The translations under genes and the position numbers were made by a program. A stretch of DNA of 64,000 bases from Marinomonas polaris DSM 16579 (GTDB lineage Bacteria > Pseudomonadota > Gammaproteobacteria > Pseudomonadales > Marinomonadaceae), in the NCBI RefSeq assembly GCF_900129155.1, contig NZ_FQVF01000005.1:1-64000 (forward strand), in the 5' to 3' direction. Shown in pieces: positions 1 through 8,746 of this stretch (its first letter is position 1; each line of letters opens with the position of its first letter). The notes beneath the pieces were generated by a model. It was not told the DNA's origin. It worked only from the letters and a program-made list of their open reading frames with translations, and did no database searches.

Positions 1-305
1 GGCCAAAGCCAATGGGCTTATCCCGTATGATTACTTAGTAAGATTGTTTGAAGAGCTGCCGAGAAGAAAGGAAAACGATGACGTAGACGATTTATTGCCG
101 TGGAATATCAAGCTGACTTAAGTTTGAGAATAAAGGGTGAGTCTTCCCGCTGCATCCATGCAGCCTTGAATCTTCCTGAAAAGTGACAGAGCCTCCGTCC
201 TGGAGGCGTGGACAAATCCATTGCCCTCTGTCTGATAATAAAGTTATAACAATCATTTACTAAAGTAAAGCAACACGATCTATGTGTGGTTTACCACACG
301 CTTAC
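1..305 (+). mobile_element. Right end of an IS66-family insertion sequence
   Basis: The window opens inside a transposase reading frame whose last residues match the C-terminal tail of IS66-family TnpC. About 180 noncoding bases follow, then CGCTTAC at 299-305, the reverse complement of GTAAGCG, with which IS66-family ends begin. The base after it resumes a different, interrupted gene. A 6-bp palindrome (GTGTGG, 4-nt loop, CCACAC, 284-299) lies just inside the end, and a short stem-loop GCCTCC/GGAGGC sits near 190-206. The left end lies outside the window, so the expected 8-bp target duplication (306-313 would be one copy) cannot be checked. Confidence 0.75.
2..121 (+). CDS. IS66 family transposase TnpC, C-terminal fragment (cut by window edge)
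   Basis: Only the last 39 codons are present. The tail has an LVRLFEELPRRKE helix followed by DDLLPWNIKLT and a stop. The LLPW ending is typical of the IS66 C-terminal domain of the DDE transposase. The protein would cut and join the element's ends. The catalytic domain lies upstream of the window. Confidence 0.75.
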   Translation, partial: AKANGLIPYDYLVRLFEELPRRKENDDVDDLLPWNIKLT

Positions 306-406
306 GAAATAAAAATCAAACCAGTATCTGTATCGATTGTGGCTTGTGACATGCCAGTAGCCGTACCGTCATACAAAGGTGGTGGGTTAATGCGTTTAAT
401 GGACAT
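302..406 (-). pseudogene. RidA-family (YjgF/UK114) protein, truncated by the IS66 end
   Basis: Reading leftwards from ATG at 404-406 gives 34 residues beginning MSIKRINPPPLYDG and ending GLIFIS. This is the start of a RidA-type reactive-intermediate deaminase, whose next residues are usually a GQV strand. The frame meets a TAA made by the insertion-sequence terminus, so only about a quarter of the protein remains and its active-site arginine is lost. A good ribosome-binding site (GAGG, 5-nt spacing) precedes the ATG, so the gene was functional before insertion. It follows the LysR gene on the same strand. Confidence 0.8.
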
Positions 407-499
407 AATGACCTCTACATAGTGTTTAAAGTGACGCTAGAGTAGAGATGCGTTGGGCGTTTGACGATCAAGCCAACCTTGTTACTGATACAAGCTAGT

Positions 500-1411
500 C
501 TATCTTTGAGTGGCAAACCTCTTATGGATGATATCCAGTAACCAGCTAATTAACGGATCATGTTTTGTGCTTGGGTGGTAGGCTGCTACGACTTGATAAC
601 CCGGTGGGTATTTTTCCAAGGGAAGCTCAAATAATCCTTCGCACGGTAGAAGTCTAGAAGGAATGAATCCCACCATATCTGAATGTTTTAAGATTTCTTT
701 GGCTATATAAAAAGAAGGAGCGGATATGGTTACTTGACGTGGAAAGCCTTGTTGTTCGAACCAAGTATCAGCAGAACCTATAAAGCTGCCAATGCCTGGA
801 GAAACGATGACAAAGTCGTGCTCAGTTAAATCCTCTAATGGTAATTCACTATCACACTCAATGGTTTTATTTGCCGTTACGCATAAGTATTTCTCTATAA
901 ATAATGGTGTAGAAATCAACCCTTCGGGAGCATAGGCGCTGGTGGTAAAAACAATATCTATTGAGCCTTGATGAATTTTTTTGGTTAGATTGGCGTGTTC
1001 AATATTGGTTATGATCACTTTGACTTTAGGTGCGTACTGTCTAAGCTCTCTAATTAGGTCGGTTACTATCACTTCTTGTGTGTAGTCTGTTGCACAGATA
1101 ACCAGTGTTCTTTCTACTTCCTGTGGTGAAAACGTATTTGCCAGAGGGATGCTATTTATTTGAATCAATATTTGTTGAATGTGTGACTCAATCTCTTTGG
1201 CATAGGACGTTGGAATCATTCCGTGGCCAGTTCTAACAAAGAGTTGGTCACCAAGGATGGCTCTTATATTTTTAAGTTGAAGACTGATAGCCTGTTGAGA
1301 AACGCTTAGATGTTCTGCCGCTGCTGAAATATTGCCGAACTGATAGAGCGCACTTAATGTTCTAAGATGATTTATTTCAAGTTTATCTATCATGCGCGTC
1401 TCGTTGGCCAT
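500..1411 (-). CDS. LysR-family transcriptional regulator
   Basis: The 303-residue protein has the standard LysR layout. An N-terminal winged helix-turn-helix covers about residues 13-72 (NISAAAEHLSVSQQAISLQL is the recognition region) and a periplasmic-binding-like effector domain fills the rest. Residue 7 (start at 1393) is a plausible alternative methionine. The gene is divergent from a lipoprotein gene and upstream of the broken ridA-like gene on the same strand, which may have been its target or operon partner. The effector cannot be told from sequence. It is not obviously MetR, although a MetR-type site lies 700 bases away. Confidence 0.9.
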   Translation of the reverse strand: MANETRMIDKLEINHLRTLSALYQFGNISAAAEHLSVSQQAISLQLKNIRAILGDQLFVRTGHGMIPTSYAKEIESHIQQILIQINSIPLANTFSPQEVERTLVICATDYTQEVIVTDLIRELRQYAPKVKVIITNIEHANLTKKIHQGSIDIVFTTSAYAPEGLISTPLFIEKYLCVTANKTIECDSELPLEDLTEHDFVIVSPGIGSFIGSADTWFEQQGFPRQVTISAPSFYIAKEILKHSDMVGFIPSRLLPCEGLFELPLEKYPPGYQVVAAYHPSTKHDPLISWLLDIIHKRFATQR

Positions 1412-1504
1412 TAGTGGTACAGATAGTTACATAGATGTTATTAATAGTTGGTAAATGGTAGTTTTCAAGACTCTTTATATTTAAAACACTCTGGAGTGGA
1501 TGAC

Positions 1505-2032
1505 ATGATGCGTCAATGTTTCTTAGGACTTGTTAGTGTTTTTTTATTGGCTTCGTGCAGCCTTCATTCTATTCAAGACACAAAGTCTCAGCAGGCTACG
1601 ATAAGTATGCCTTTGTTACACGGTTGGCACGAGGGCAAAGAAGTTCGCTACATTACGACAGATGTGTCTGATCAGGCTGTAGCAAAAGCAAAAAATGCCA
1701 ATTATGCGCCTCGGCTGCGTGACGCTGTTCCTCATTATCCGAAACCACCGCAAGTCAAAACCGTGCTAGAGCGTGTGTATGCTTTTCCAAATCAAGAACA
1801 AGCGTGGAGCGTATTTGCTTCCGTTCCTGAGCCATTGGGCTATGAGAGTCAAAATACGCATTACTCGCCGCTTTGGTTGATGTACGTCGTGGTGTGGAAA
1901 GACCCAAGTAAGGCAAAAGAACTGACTTCAGAAGAAGCTATTCTTACTGCAGAAGATCAGGGTATGGTCACTATTGAACGAACCGATATCGTGCTCAATT
2001 GTCCGGTTATTCCATTCTCTCTTGTCGATTAG
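1505..2032 (+). CDS. Putative lipoprotein of unknown function
   Basis: Translation from ATG 1505 gives 175 residues starting MMRQCFLGLVSVFLLASC, a signal peptide with lipobox LLASC that predicts acylation and outer- or inner-membrane anchoring. GGAG at 1493-1496 gives 8-nt spacing to this ATG, so it is preferred over a longer in-frame start at 1448. The mature part has no domain I recognise and has four further residues of note: an aromatic WLMYVVVW strand and a single Cys near the C-terminus. It is transcribed away from the LysR gene, with about 90 bases between them. Confidence 0.7.
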   Translation: MMRQCFLGLVSVFLLASCSLHSIQDTKSQQATISMPLLHGWHEGKEVRYITTDVSDQAVAKAKNANYAPRLRDAVPHYPKPPQVKTVLERVYAFPNQEQAWSVFASVPEPLGYESQNTHYSPLWLMYVVVWKDPSKAKELTSEEAILTAEDQGMVTIERTDIVLNCPVIPFSLVD

Positions 2033-2133
2033 CGTCCGACAAAATAGCGCTCTACCTAGGGCGTTATTATTTTCCAACAGCCTCTCTTACTCTTGATTGA
2101 AAACTCCTACCCCAGAAGTTTGTCTATTTTTTA

Positions 2134-2146
2134 TGAATAATATTCA
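2134..2146. promoter_or_regulatory. Candidate MetR-type operator upstream of mesX
   Basis: TGAATAATATTCA fits TGAA-N5-TTCA, the consensus recalled for the methionine regulator MetR, and extends to a perfect 15-bp palindrome (2133-2147). Further TTCAT half-sites occur at 2163 and 2173. The box lies about 155 bases before mesX, where an activator of methionine synthesis would be expected. No metR gene is visible nearby. Confidence 0.55.
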
Positions 2147-2243
2147 TGATGGTTAAGATTAATTCATTTTTGTTCATGATTATGATTGCGTATAACTGTA
2201 CTCACATAGTAACTAGGCTGATCGCCGCCAATCGAAAACTGGC

Positions 2244-2277
2244 AAGTGAAAACAAGGAATAAATCCCTATTTCACTT
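2244..2277 (+). promoter_or_regulatory. Inverted repeat in the mesX leader
   Basis: AAGTGAAA (2244-2251) pairs perfectly with TTTCACTT (2270-2277), and AGGGA-type bases inside the loop can extend the fold. It ends 24 bases before the mesX ATG and has no T-tract, so it is more likely a leader structure or operator than a terminator. Confidence 0.4.
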
Positions 2278-2301
2278 CAGAAAATAGGATACCAGATCAC
2301 C

Positions 2302-3276
2302 ATGAACAACAACTTTACCTTTACCATTAAGAGCATTTGTCTCGATGAAAACTATCGCCCATCTGACAATACCCGTATCACAACGAACTTTGCGAATTTG
2401 GCTAGGGGAGAGAGACGACAAGAGAATTTACGCGACGCATTAAGGATGATTAACAATCGTTTTAATGCCTTGGCGCATTGGGATAACGCAAAGGGAGATC
2501 GTTATTCTGTTGAACTTGAAATCGTTTCGGTCGATGTCGATATTGAAGGAAAGGGCCAGTCCTTCCCGACCATTGAAATCCTGAAGACGAATATTCTTGA
2601 TCACCACACTGAGCAGCGTATCGAGGGAATTGTAGGAAACAACTTCTCTTCCTATGTGCGTGATTATGACTTCAGCGTATTACTACCAAACCATAACAAA
2701 AACCAAACGCAATTTAGTATTCCTGACAACTTTGGCGATCTACATGGAAAGCTCTTTAAAAGTTTTGCGAAGTCAGACAGCTTTAAAGAAAAGTTTACCA
2801 AGCCGCCAGTTATCTGTCTGAGTGTTTCAGACAACAAAATTTACCAGCGAACAGGAAATCAGCATCCAGTATTGGGGGTTGAATATCAGCCAAATAGCAC
2901 TTCTTTGACCGAGCAATATTTTCAGAAGATGGGCTTACAGGTTCGATACTTTATGCCTGCAAACAGCGCTGCGCCGTTGGCTTTTTATTTTGTGGGTGAT
3001 TTGCTTAATGATTACACCAATCTTGAGCTTATTGGCACCATCAGTACGATGGAAACCTTCCAGAAAATCTACCGTCCAGAAATTTATAATGCCAACGCGG
3101 TTGCTGGAAAGAGCTATCAGCCTAATTTAAAGAACCTTGATCATTCATTAACGCAAATAGTTTATGACCGTGAAGAACGCAGTCAATTAGCCAGTGAACA
3201 AGGCAAATTTGCTGAACAGCACTTTATAAAACCCTACCAAAAGGTACTTGAGCAGTGGTCTGCTAATTACGCATAA
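2302..3276 (+). CDS. mesX: MesX, DUF1852 partner of methionine synthase MesD
   Basis: The 324-residue protein matches the DUF1852 family in its opening (FTFTIKSICLDENYRPSDNT) and in its position directly upstream of a short MetE-like protein. From the family literature as I recall it, MesX is required with MesD for methionine synthesis that does not use folate as methyl donor, and the system is tied to aerobic conditions. There is no signal peptide or membrane segment, so it should be cytoplasmic. The gap to mesD is 57 bases, consistent with an operon under the MetR-type box at 2134. Its chemistry is not visible in the sequence. Confidence 0.85.
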   Translation: MNNNFTFTIKSICLDENYRPSDNTRITTNFANLARGERRQENLRDALRMINNRFNALAHWDNAKGDRYSVELEIVSVDVDIEGKGQSFPTIEILKTNILDHHTEQRIEGIVGNNFSSYVRDYDFSVLLPNHNKNQTQFSIPDNFGDLHGKLFKSFAKSDSFKEKFTKPPVICLSVSDNKIYQRTGNQHPVLGVEYQPNSTSLTEQYFQKMGLQVRYFMPANSAAPLAFYFVGDLLNDYTNLELIGTISTMETFQKIYRPEIYNANAVAGKSYQPNLKNLDHSLTQIVYDREERSQLASEQGKFAEQHFIKPYQKVLEQWSANYA

Positions 3277-3333
3277 ACGCGATCATTGATGGTTATTTTC
3301 CAACATTATATTTAATAGACGGCATCTTTTATT

Positions 3334-4392
3334 ATGAAAACAGTTATTGAAAAAACAGGTACTAAAAACACACTACTACCCACTTCAACGGCTGGCAGTT
3401 TGCCTAAACCCACATGGCTTGCAGAACCTGAGACACTTTGGTCACCTTGGAAACTGGAAGGCGATGAATTAATTGACGGTAAACATGATGCGCTGCGTAT
3501 TTCACTACAAGAGCAACAGCAAGCGGGTATTGATATTGTCAGTGATGGTGAACAAACTCGCCAACACTTCGTTACCACATTTATTGAACACCTCAGCGGC
3601 GTTGATTTTGAGAACCGTCAGACGGTAAGAATTCGTGATCGTTATGACGCGAGTGTGCCTACTGTCGTCGGTCCTGTTGCTCGCATAAAGCCTGTTTTTG
3701 TTGAGGATGCTAAGTTTTTACGTCAGCAAACCAAGCAACCGATTAAATGGGCATTGCCAGGTCCAATGACCATGATTGATACGCTTTATGATGATCATTA
3801 TAAAAGCCGCGAAAAGCTCGCGTGGGAATTTGCCAAAATTCTCAACCAAGAAGCCAAAGAGTTAGAAGCGGCTGGTGTGGATATTATCCAATTTGATGAG
3901 CCAGCATTTAATGTGTTTTTTGATGAGGTTAATGATTGGGGTATTGCGACGTTAGAAAGAGCCATTGAAGGTCTTAAGTGCGAAACCGCAGTACATATTT
4001 GTTATGGTTACGGCATTAAAGCCAATACCGATTGGAAAAAGACGCTTGGGTCTGAATGGCGACAATATGAAGAAGCCTTTCCTAAGCTGCAAAAGTCCAA
4101 TATCGATATCATTTCACTGGAGTGTCATAACTCTCATGTGCCAATGGAATTACTCGAGCTGATTCGCGGTAAAAAAGTTATGGTCGGTGCAATTGACGTG
4201 GCAAACCATGCTATTGAGACACCGGAAGAAGTGGCCAATACCCTACGAAAAGCACTGCAGTTTGTCGATGCAGACAAGCTCTATCCTTGTACTAACTGTG
4301 GTATGGCTCCGCTGCCTCGTGCCGTGGCAAGAGGCAAGCTAAATGCCTTAACGGCAGGTGCAGAAATCGTCCGAAAAGAGCTCTCTTTGTAG
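3334..4392 (+). CDS. mesD: Folate-independent methionine synthase MesD (core MetE)
   Basis: This 352-residue protein corresponds to only the catalytic C-terminal barrel of cobalamin-independent methionine synthase; full MetE is about 750 residues. MetE-type zinc ligands are present: H221 and C223 in VHICYGYG, a glutamate in the LECHNSH segment, and a cysteine in PCTNCGM (C319/C322). It should methylate homocysteine to methionine. Lack of the N-terminal folate-binding half and pairing with the DUF1852 gene place it in the MesD family rather than MesA-C. A strong bidirectional terminator follows. Confidence 0.85.
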   Translation: MKTVIEKTGTKNTLLPTSTAGSLPKPTWLAEPETLWSPWKLEGDELIDGKHDALRISLQEQQQAGIDIVSDGEQTRQHFVTTFIEHLSGVDFENRQTVRIRDRYDASVPTVVGPVARIKPVFVEDAKFLRQQTKQPIKWALPGPMTMIDTLYDDHYKSREKLAWEFAKILNQEAKELEAAGVDIIQFDEPAFNVFFDEVNDWGIATLERAIEGLKCETAVHICYGYGIKANTDWKKTLGSEWRQYEEAFPKLQKSNIDIISLECHNSHVPMELLELIRGKKVMVGAIDVANHAIETPEEVANTLRKALQFVDADKLYPCTNCGMAPLPRAVARGKLNALTAGAEIVRKELSL

Positions 4393-4413
4393 TATTGATT
4401 TGTCTTAATCTAT

Positions 4414-4455
4414 AAAAAATCCCGCTTCGAGTTCATGCATCGAAACGGGATTTTT
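4414..4455. terminator. Bidirectional rho-independent terminator
   Basis: A 14-bp stem with one mismatch (AAATCCCGCTTCGA / TCGAAACGGGATTT) is flanked by A and T runs. It lies between convergent mesD and the metallopeptidase gene and can serve both. Confidence 0.85.
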
Positions 4456-4495
4456 ATGCGTTGCTAATAATAGAAATTAATAGAGGTTGGCGAAC

Positions 4496-5560
4496 CTAAA
4501 TATTTGATACAACTTTTAGCATATCCAGAAACGCATCCACGGATTCCACTGCAGCGGATTCGTGCATGGTGTGGTAACCAATAGTTGGAATTTGAATGGT
4601 CGTGCCATCTACCAAGCCATTTGATGCGGCGATAATGCGGCCAAGCTCTGTACTACCAAGGGAGCTTGGCGGCAAGCCTTGCTCAGCACGTTTCGCGTTT
4701 TCATTTTCTACGTAACGGTTTTTATACAAGTAACTGATGTTATTTTTTTCACACAATTCTTCGAGGAGTTTTGTGCTGTCTTTATTAAATGTGGCGTTGG
4801 CGTCTTTTTCCCTAAGTACAAGCAGTTGTTCATTGGCGGCATCGATATTCGGGAACGGGCTGGTATCAACTACGAATAAACGGTTGGTCGAGCCACCAAA
4901 GCGACGGAACCACTCAAGCAAATAGCGCCAGCTTTTCCCTGCTTCTTCTTGCGCGGTAAAAAAGGCTGTGCCTTTAAAGCCATGATCAAAAAGATGCACC
5001 AAAGCCGCGGCTGAAATGACGTTATCTAGCTGGCCTTCCAAGCGATTGTCGACCACATGTAATTGGTCTTTAAAGGCGATTGGTGTTCCGGCCACAACAC
5101 CTTCTAATCCTTCGGTTTCGAAAATTAAGTTGTTACGGAATTCACAAACGTAAGAGCTTTTAATGGTTCCTTTGCCACGGTATACGCCAGACCAAGGTTC
5201 GTAAGCGTATATTTCTTCATGGTTGAAACGCTCTGTGACTTTGGTCATCAACTCTTCTGAAACCGAGTTGTTCAATAAATCGGTGCGGTTTGCCGAAACA
5301 AACGCTGCGTATTGGAATTCATTCGGGCCAGTACACACCAAACCATGACGATCTATATGCGCCGAAAACATGGTGCTAAACGGATCGCTGCCTTGGGCAA
5401 CCAACAAACCTTCGTACCAAGTGACTTTTGCCCCTCGCTCTTCCAGTTCGCGTTGTAACACGCGGAAAAATGAATGCTCTGCGCCAACCACACTGGGCGC
5501 GCGAATAAGCAGTTTGAGCAGATCGATAAAGTCATCACTAGGCATGCAAATAGGTTCCAA
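4496..5560 (-). CDS. M42/M20-type zinc aminopeptidase-like protein
   Basis: The 354-residue protein has the metal-ligand pattern of clan MH peptidases: H and D in SAHIDRHGL, D in QLDNVIS, the catalytic EE pair in AQEEAGKSW, D in VVDTSPF and a late H in IGYHTMHES. The order and spacing fit M42 (glutamyl/tetrahedral aminopeptidase) better than classical M20. It is cytoplasmic, with no signal peptide, and would trim peptides or deacylate amino acids. The substrate cannot be read from sequence. It is a single-gene unit between the terminator at 4414 and the AraC gene. Confidence 0.75.
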   Translation of the reverse strand: MEPICMPSDDFIDLLKLLIRAPSVVGAEHSFFRVLQRELEERGAKVTWYEGLLVAQGSDPFSTMFSAHIDRHGLVCTGPNEFQYAAFVSANRTDLLNNSVSEELMTKVTERFNHEEIYAYEPWSGVYRGKGTIKSSYVCEFRNNLIFETEGLEGVVAGTPIAFKDQLHVVDNRLEGQLDNVISAAALVHLFDHGFKGTAFFTAQEEAGKSWRYLLEWFRRFGGSTNRLFVVDTSPFPNIDAANEQLLVLREKDANATFNKDSTKLLEELCEKNNISYLYKNRYVENENAKRAEQGLPPSSLGSTELGRIIAASNGLVDGTTIQIPTIGYHTMHESAAVESVDAFLDMLKVVSNI

Positions 5561-5623
5561 TAAAAGAGGGCATATAGCTTAGTTTATAAACGTTAATGTG
5601 TGATTTACATAACGTTTTTTTAT

Positions 5624-6574
5624 TTATTTTGATGAAGTTATAGACTTTGGTGGGCAGCCATAAAAACGATTAAAAGCCGCGCTGAAATTGGATGGATGTT
5701 CGTAACCTACTGCATAGGCTGTTTGAGCTACCTGATGGCCTGATGTGAGCAATTCCCATGCCTTGTGCATTCTTGCTTCTAATAACAATTTATACGGGCT
5801 GGTATTGTAAATGGCATTAAACCCTTGTTTAAGTTTGCTTTCACTAATTCCAATTTTTTGACAGACAAAAGCAATACTCAAAGGTTGGCTCATATGTTGA
5901 ATCATGAACAGCCGAGCTTGCGCGATTTTATGTTCATCCCCAAGGCTAATACCTAGACTTTGGGGCTCGAGCATAGTGTTTGTTTGAAGTCGCTCAAGCT
6001 GTTCGCTAAGTAAGTTGAGCACCAGAATATTTTTTTCTAAAGGACGTTCAGTATGATCAGATAACGCTAGATGCATCAGTCTATTGATATAGTGTTGGGT
6101 ATTTTTAGACGTTTTTATATGTTGATGTTGGCGAGGTAAAGGAATTTTGTCTGCTTGAAACTCGAATGGGATTTGGTAGCGTTTAAAGACACTGCCGTCC
6201 ACTAATATTCTTAATTGGCTGGTGGTTTTATTCGCGGCGTATACGCGTTTTCCAGAGCTGTTACCAAAGGTGGTGATGGTGGTGTAATTAGGTTCAAAAA
6301 TGAAATCTTCAGTATTGTTCTGCTTTGCCTGATAACGAGAATACCCTTCTAAACCATAAGTAAGACTAAGCGTTGATGAGTCTTTTTCTATGGTGCTTTC
6401 TTCAATTAAATCTTGCGTTGGTGTGTAACGTGAATAAGCAATAGATAGCCCAGGTTCTATAACAAACCGGTCTATATAACATTCTCCTAGTTGAGAAGAA
6501 ATAGCCTGTCTTTGCCAACCAGATTGAAGGTTTTTGACAGCTGTTAATGCATTTTTATTCACTAGAAAGGCCAT
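5624..6574 (-). CDS. AraC-family regulator, likely siderophore-responsive (PchR-like)
   Basis: Of 316 residues, the last 100 form the paired helix-turn-helix of AraC proteins (LSIAFVCQKIGISESKLKQG and a second motif ending YEHPSNFSAAFNRFYGCPP). The N-terminal 200 residues are a sensor domain without a recognised fold. It is divergent from a TonB receptor gene across 146 bases containing Fur-like sites. This is the arrangement of PchR/YbtA-type regulators that activate uptake of their own ferric siderophore. The assignment of ligand is inference. Confidence 0.8.
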   Translation of the reverse strand: MAFLVNKNALTAVKNLQSGWQRQAISSQLGECYIDRFVIEPGLSIAYSRYTPTQDLIEESTIEKDSSTLSLTYGLEGYSRYQAKQNNTEDFIFEPNYTTITTFGNSSGKRVYAANKTTSQLRILVDGSVFKRYQIPFEFQADKIPLPRQHQHIKTSKNTQHYINRLMHLALSDHTERPLEKNILVLNLLSEQLERLQTNTMLEPQSLGISLGDEHKIAQARLFMIQHMSQPLSIAFVCQKIGISESKLKQGFNAIYNTSPYKLLLEARMHKAWELLTSGHQVAQTAYAVGYEHPSNFSAAFNRFYGCPPKSITSSK

Positions 6575-6642
6575 GATTTTTCTCGCTCTTTATGCGATTT
6601 GAACGTATTGAATATGAATTTAAACGAAATGAATAAGTAATC

Positions 6643-6678
6643 AAATGATAATCAATCTCAATTAATATTATCATTTTT
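6643..6678. promoter_or_regulatory. Candidate Fur boxes between the AraC and TonB receptor genes
   Basis: AAATGATAATCAATCTCA at 6643-6660 and an ATTATCATTTTT element ending at 6678 resemble parts of the Fur consensus (GATAAT units). They sit 45-80 bases before the receptor start and would let iron repress both divergent genes. A matrix score was not computed. Confidence 0.5.
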
Positions 6679-6720
6679 CTCTATAGCGTAAAGAATTAAT
6701 TACGAGAAAGAGAGAGTGAG

Positions 6721-8733
6721 ATGAAACGAATAACGTTATCTAAGACTGAATTAATGATCGGTGCTTTAGCACTGCTTCCTGTATCTGTTCTTGCTCAAGA
6801 AGATACTGGACAAAAAAGTACGACTTTGTTACCTGAATTGATGGTGACAGCGGATAAAAAGCAGCAAACCTTATCGAAAGCAACATCGCATGCAACTGTC
6901 TACGATACCGAAGTATTGCAGCAAGATGGCGTAGATAGCTTAGCGAAACTGGAAGGTCGAGTTGCTGGTTTGAGCTTTCAACCATTTGGGCAGTCTGGTA
7001 TTAACTCTCCTGTTATTAGAGGCTTGACGGCAAATTTTAATGCGCTGTCTAGTTCTACTTTGCTAATGGTTGATGGTGTACCCACGTTAACCGCTCAGGG
7101 GTTCGAAAATAATCTTGTTGATATCGATCGGGTTGAGGTGCTGCGTGGCCCGCAATCAACTGTATATGGCCGCAATGCTGAAGTTGGTGTGGTTTCTATT
7201 TTTAGTAATGATCTAGTCGGGGAAGACAAGACAATATTGGGCGTTGAAGTTGGTAGCCGAGACAAACAAAGAGTACAGCTTTCAACTAGCCAGACCTTGG
7301 TTGAAGATGAGGTCTATATCAGCTTGTCAGGGGAGTTTCTAGAGCAAGATGGTTTTATTGATAATGCCACGACGGGAAATAAGGCGGACGATAAAAAACG
7401 GCAGAACTTAAATGCAGGATTACGTTGGTTAATCTCTAACAAAACAGACGTGGTTGTTCGTTATCGCCGACAAGCCTATGACGATGGTGCGATGTTATGG
7501 GGTTCACCTAGTGGAAAACGGGCCACGGTAGCATCAGCAACGGACAGCTGGAATCACTCTGTAGGTCAAACGTTCTCGATTAATGCCAATCATGAATTGC
7601 CATCAGGAGTGCGTCTTAATTCGGTCACGGCGTATAACGATTATAGAGATAAAGTACAGCAAGATACGGATTTCCAACCAGCAGAAAGCACTTATATTGG
7701 TCGAGATCATCATCTTCGGACCTTATCCCAAGAGTTTCGTCTAGAGGGAAACTTAGGAGAAGCAGACTGGTTATTCGGTGCTTATTTAGAACGCCAAGAT
7801 CATGATTTGCGTACGCTTTCCAAAACTTTTTTTAGTTTGAGTGATTTACAAGCCCAGCAAACGGGTAATTCTTATGCGCTTTTCACTAATTGGACAATGC
7901 CGATCAGCTCGGATATTTCTGTTATTGCGGGTATTCGAGCTTCGCGAGACGAGGTAAAGCTAAATCCTTCTATCGCACAAGAAAAGTCTGAAAGTTGGAC
8001 TGATCTAACGCCTCAGTTAACTCTAAAATACGATATTAATTCTGACCATATGCTTTACGCCAGCTATGCAGAAGGGATTCGCTCTGGTGGTTTTAATACT
8101 GTTTCTCCAGCCGTTAATTATTCATCTTATGATCCAGAAAAAAACCAAAGTTTTGAGCTCGGGTTAAAAGGCGATCTATCAGATAAACCGCTACGTTACG
8201 CCCTGTCTGCCTATCATATGGATATAAAAAATATGCAAGTTAGTCAGATGCCAACCGTAGGTTTGATTTATTTGACTAACGCAGCTGATGCCACTTCAGA
8301 TGGTTTGGAAACCTCTCTTGAGTATTACTTCAATGAAAGCTGGAGCACGGAAATTGGTGTGGCTTGGAATAAAACACGATTCGATCGTTTTATTGATGGT
8401 AACAATGACTATTCAGGTAATCGAAATCCTTTTGCTCCTGAAATGAATGGCCATTTATCGCTGCGTTATGAGGATGTAGGTGGTTGGTCTGTAGCAGCTA
8501 GTCTAGTTGGAAGCAGCGCGGTCTATCTTGATGCGGCGAACAAGTATCAACAAAAAGGTTATGAGCTTGTCCATGTCTCCGCAAGTTATCCACTGACTGA
8601 TAAAGCGTCTTTGTCAGCGTATGTTAATAATCTACAAGACCGTCAATTTGATGCTGTTGGTTATCAAAATGGCTACGTGACAGTTTACAGCCCGCCAAGA
8701 GAATATGGCGTGAAATTCACCTTAGAGCTTTAA
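6721..8733 (+). CDS. TonB-dependent outer-membrane siderophore receptor
   Basis: The 670-residue protein starts with a signal peptide ending about LAQ (residue 26). A TonB-box-like segment LPELMVTADK follows, then a plug domain (VIRGLTANFN, LLMVDGVPT, DRVEVLRGPQSTVYGRNAEVG) and a 22-strand barrel ending in EYGVKFTLEL with terminal Leu. It should bind a ferric siderophore and import it with TonB energy. It heads an apparent operon with a methyltransferase and an MFS permease, and is likely controlled by the divergent AraC regulator and Fur. The ligand is unknown; the layout resembles yersiniabactin/pyochelin-type systems. Confidence 0.88.
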   Translation: MKRITLSKTELMIGALALLPVSVLAQEDTGQKSTTLLPELMVTADKKQQTLSKATSHATVYDTEVLQQDGVDSLAKLEGRVAGLSFQPFGQSGINSPVIRGLTANFNALSSSTLLMVDGVPTLTAQGFENNLVDIDRVEVLRGPQSTVYGRNAEVGVVSIFSNDLVGEDKTILGVEVGSRDKQRVQLSTSQTLVEDEVYISLSGEFLEQDGFIDNATTGNKADDKKRQNLNAGLRWLISNKTDVVVRYRRQAYDDGAMLWGSPSGKRATVASATDSWNHSVGQTFSINANHELPSGVRLNSVTAYNDYRDKVQQDTDFQPAESTYIGRDHHLRTLSQEFRLEGNLGEADWLFGAYLERQDHDLRTLSKTFFSLSDLQAQQTGNSYALFTNWTMPISSDISVIAGIRASRDEVKLNPSIAQEKSESWTDLTPQLTLKYDINSDHMLYASYAEGIRSGGFNTVSPAVNYSSYDPEKNQSFELGLKGDLSDKPLRYALSAYHMDIKNMQVSQMPTVGLIYLTNAADATSDGLETSLEYYFNESWSTEIGVAWNKTRFDRFIDGNNDYSGNRNPFAPEMNGHLSLRYEDVGGWSVAASLVGSSAVYLDAANKYQQKGYELVHVSASYPLTDKASLSAYVNNLQDRQFDAVGYQNGYVTVYSPPREYGVKFTLEL

Positions 8734-8746
8734 CGGAGATATGAAT

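Noticed and set aside
3312-3578. Minus-strand 88-codon frame opposite mesD
   Set aside because: It is antisense to the conserved MesD start and Cys/Ser-rich without a start signal.
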